From Cruorifilaria tuberocauda (taxonomy: Eukaryota > Nematoda > Chromadorea > Rhabditida > Onchocercidae): a stretch of 20,451 nt of DNA. This document shows positions 20,059 through 20,451 of the stretch, piece by piece; the first letter of the stretch is position 1, and the number at the start of each line of letters is the position of its first letter. Where the stretch lies: the NCBI GenBank assembly GCA_013365365.1, contig JABVXU010000787.1, positions 1-20,451 on the forward strand, given 5' to 3'. Position numbers and translations under genes: made by a program. The notes below the pieces were generated by a model that ran no database searches, had not been told where the DNA came from, and saw only the letters and a list, made by a program, of their open reading frames with translations.

Positions 20059-20377
20059 TCATAACTGAAATATACAGTAATTTTTATAGAAGTTAGTCAA
20101 CTAAAATGAAACACTTTTCGCATAATTTGATTTATTTCTTTACGCGTTTTCCAAAAATTTTTTCTGTGGAAATTTACATAAAACTTTTATAACCTCATGA
20201 GGAGTAGCATTACTTACTTTTCCATCCACGCAATCATTGCTACTGCCTGTACGTTTTCTTCCACGTTTCTTCGGAATCGAATCATCAGATATGATATTTG
20301 CATTATTTGTGCCGTCGGTATTATCACTTAGACTTAGAGTTTACGACCTCTCTTTTTAGCTTTCTGTATTGGATTAT
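20059..20377 (-). CDS. C-terminal part of an AT-hook DNA-binding protein, with a frame break (partial)
   Basis: After a strong acceptor (TTTTTTTACAG) an exon runs 20377-20218 and ends at a consensus donor (GGAAAA|GTAAGTAATG). Its first part reads NPIQKAKKRGRKL and then meets TAA (20334-20336). Its second part, in another frame, reads SDDSIPKKRGRKRTGSSND, then CVDGK. Each part carries one KKRGRK AT-hook core (20340-20357 and 20251-20274), which binds the minor groove of AT-rich DNA and can double as a nuclear signal; HMGA-like proteins use several. The two parts would join if one base were missing from this sequence, so this is either an assembly indel or a broken gene. A 153-bp intron (20217-20065, acceptor TATATTTCAG) would then give a final exon of only Leu plus TGA (20059-20061). 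Upstream exons are beyond the right edge, so the identity of the full protein is unknown. Confidence 0.6.
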
Positions 20378-20451
20378 CTGTAAAAAAATATCAGGAATCA
20401 AGAAAATCCTCTAGTAATTTCAGTTCTAATAGAATTTTAGGAAATGGAACT

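Overview
The window looks like nuclear DNA of a nematode, most likely an AT-rich filarial-type (clade III) genome. It is about three quarters A+T by eye, has long AT-rich spacers, and its small exons are bounded by GT..AG introns whose acceptors have the nematode form TTTYAG (for example TTTTTAG, TTTGCAG, ATTTTCAG). Species assignment is inference. I saw no bacterial operon, tRNA, rRNA, CRISPR array or intact transposase.

Every recognisable gene lies on the minus strand, so transcription runs from high to low coordinates. (1) At the right edge, an exon with two AT-hook (KKRGRK) motifs belongs to a DNA-binding protein; its two halves are in different frames. (2) From 16259 to 11816, six exons encode a 210-residue four-pass membrane protein resembling LAPTM4/MTP lysosomal proteins. 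(3) From 8278 to 6173, five exons encode a 294-residue secreted C-type lectin-domain protein with an eight-cysteine C-terminal tail. (4) At the left edge, the first 134 bases may be the 5' exon of a secreted or membrane protein that leaves the window. For genes 2 and 3 I assembled the splice sites by hand: all phases agree, and total coding lengths are exact multiples of three (633 and 885 nt). Spacing of 3.5 kb or more argues against an operon, and nothing shows that the genes share a pathway.

The spacers (about 203-6172, 8279-11815, 16260-20058) hold no gene I can establish, but they are not featureless. They contain a pair of related ~116-bp elements each carrying a perfect four-unit heat-shock element (10490 and 13728), an 80-bp tandem array that repeats a GATA-type site (TTATCAG) at alternating 36/44-bp spacing (4954-5200), a ~600-bp foldback element (4151-4748), several minisatellites and microsatellites, polypurine/polypyrimidine tracts, hairpins, and a few short splice-bounded ORFs that may be unrecognised exons.

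The observations most worth following up are the heat-shock-element repeat pair, the GATA-site array, the lectin's cysteine-rich tail, and the frame break in the AT-hook exon.
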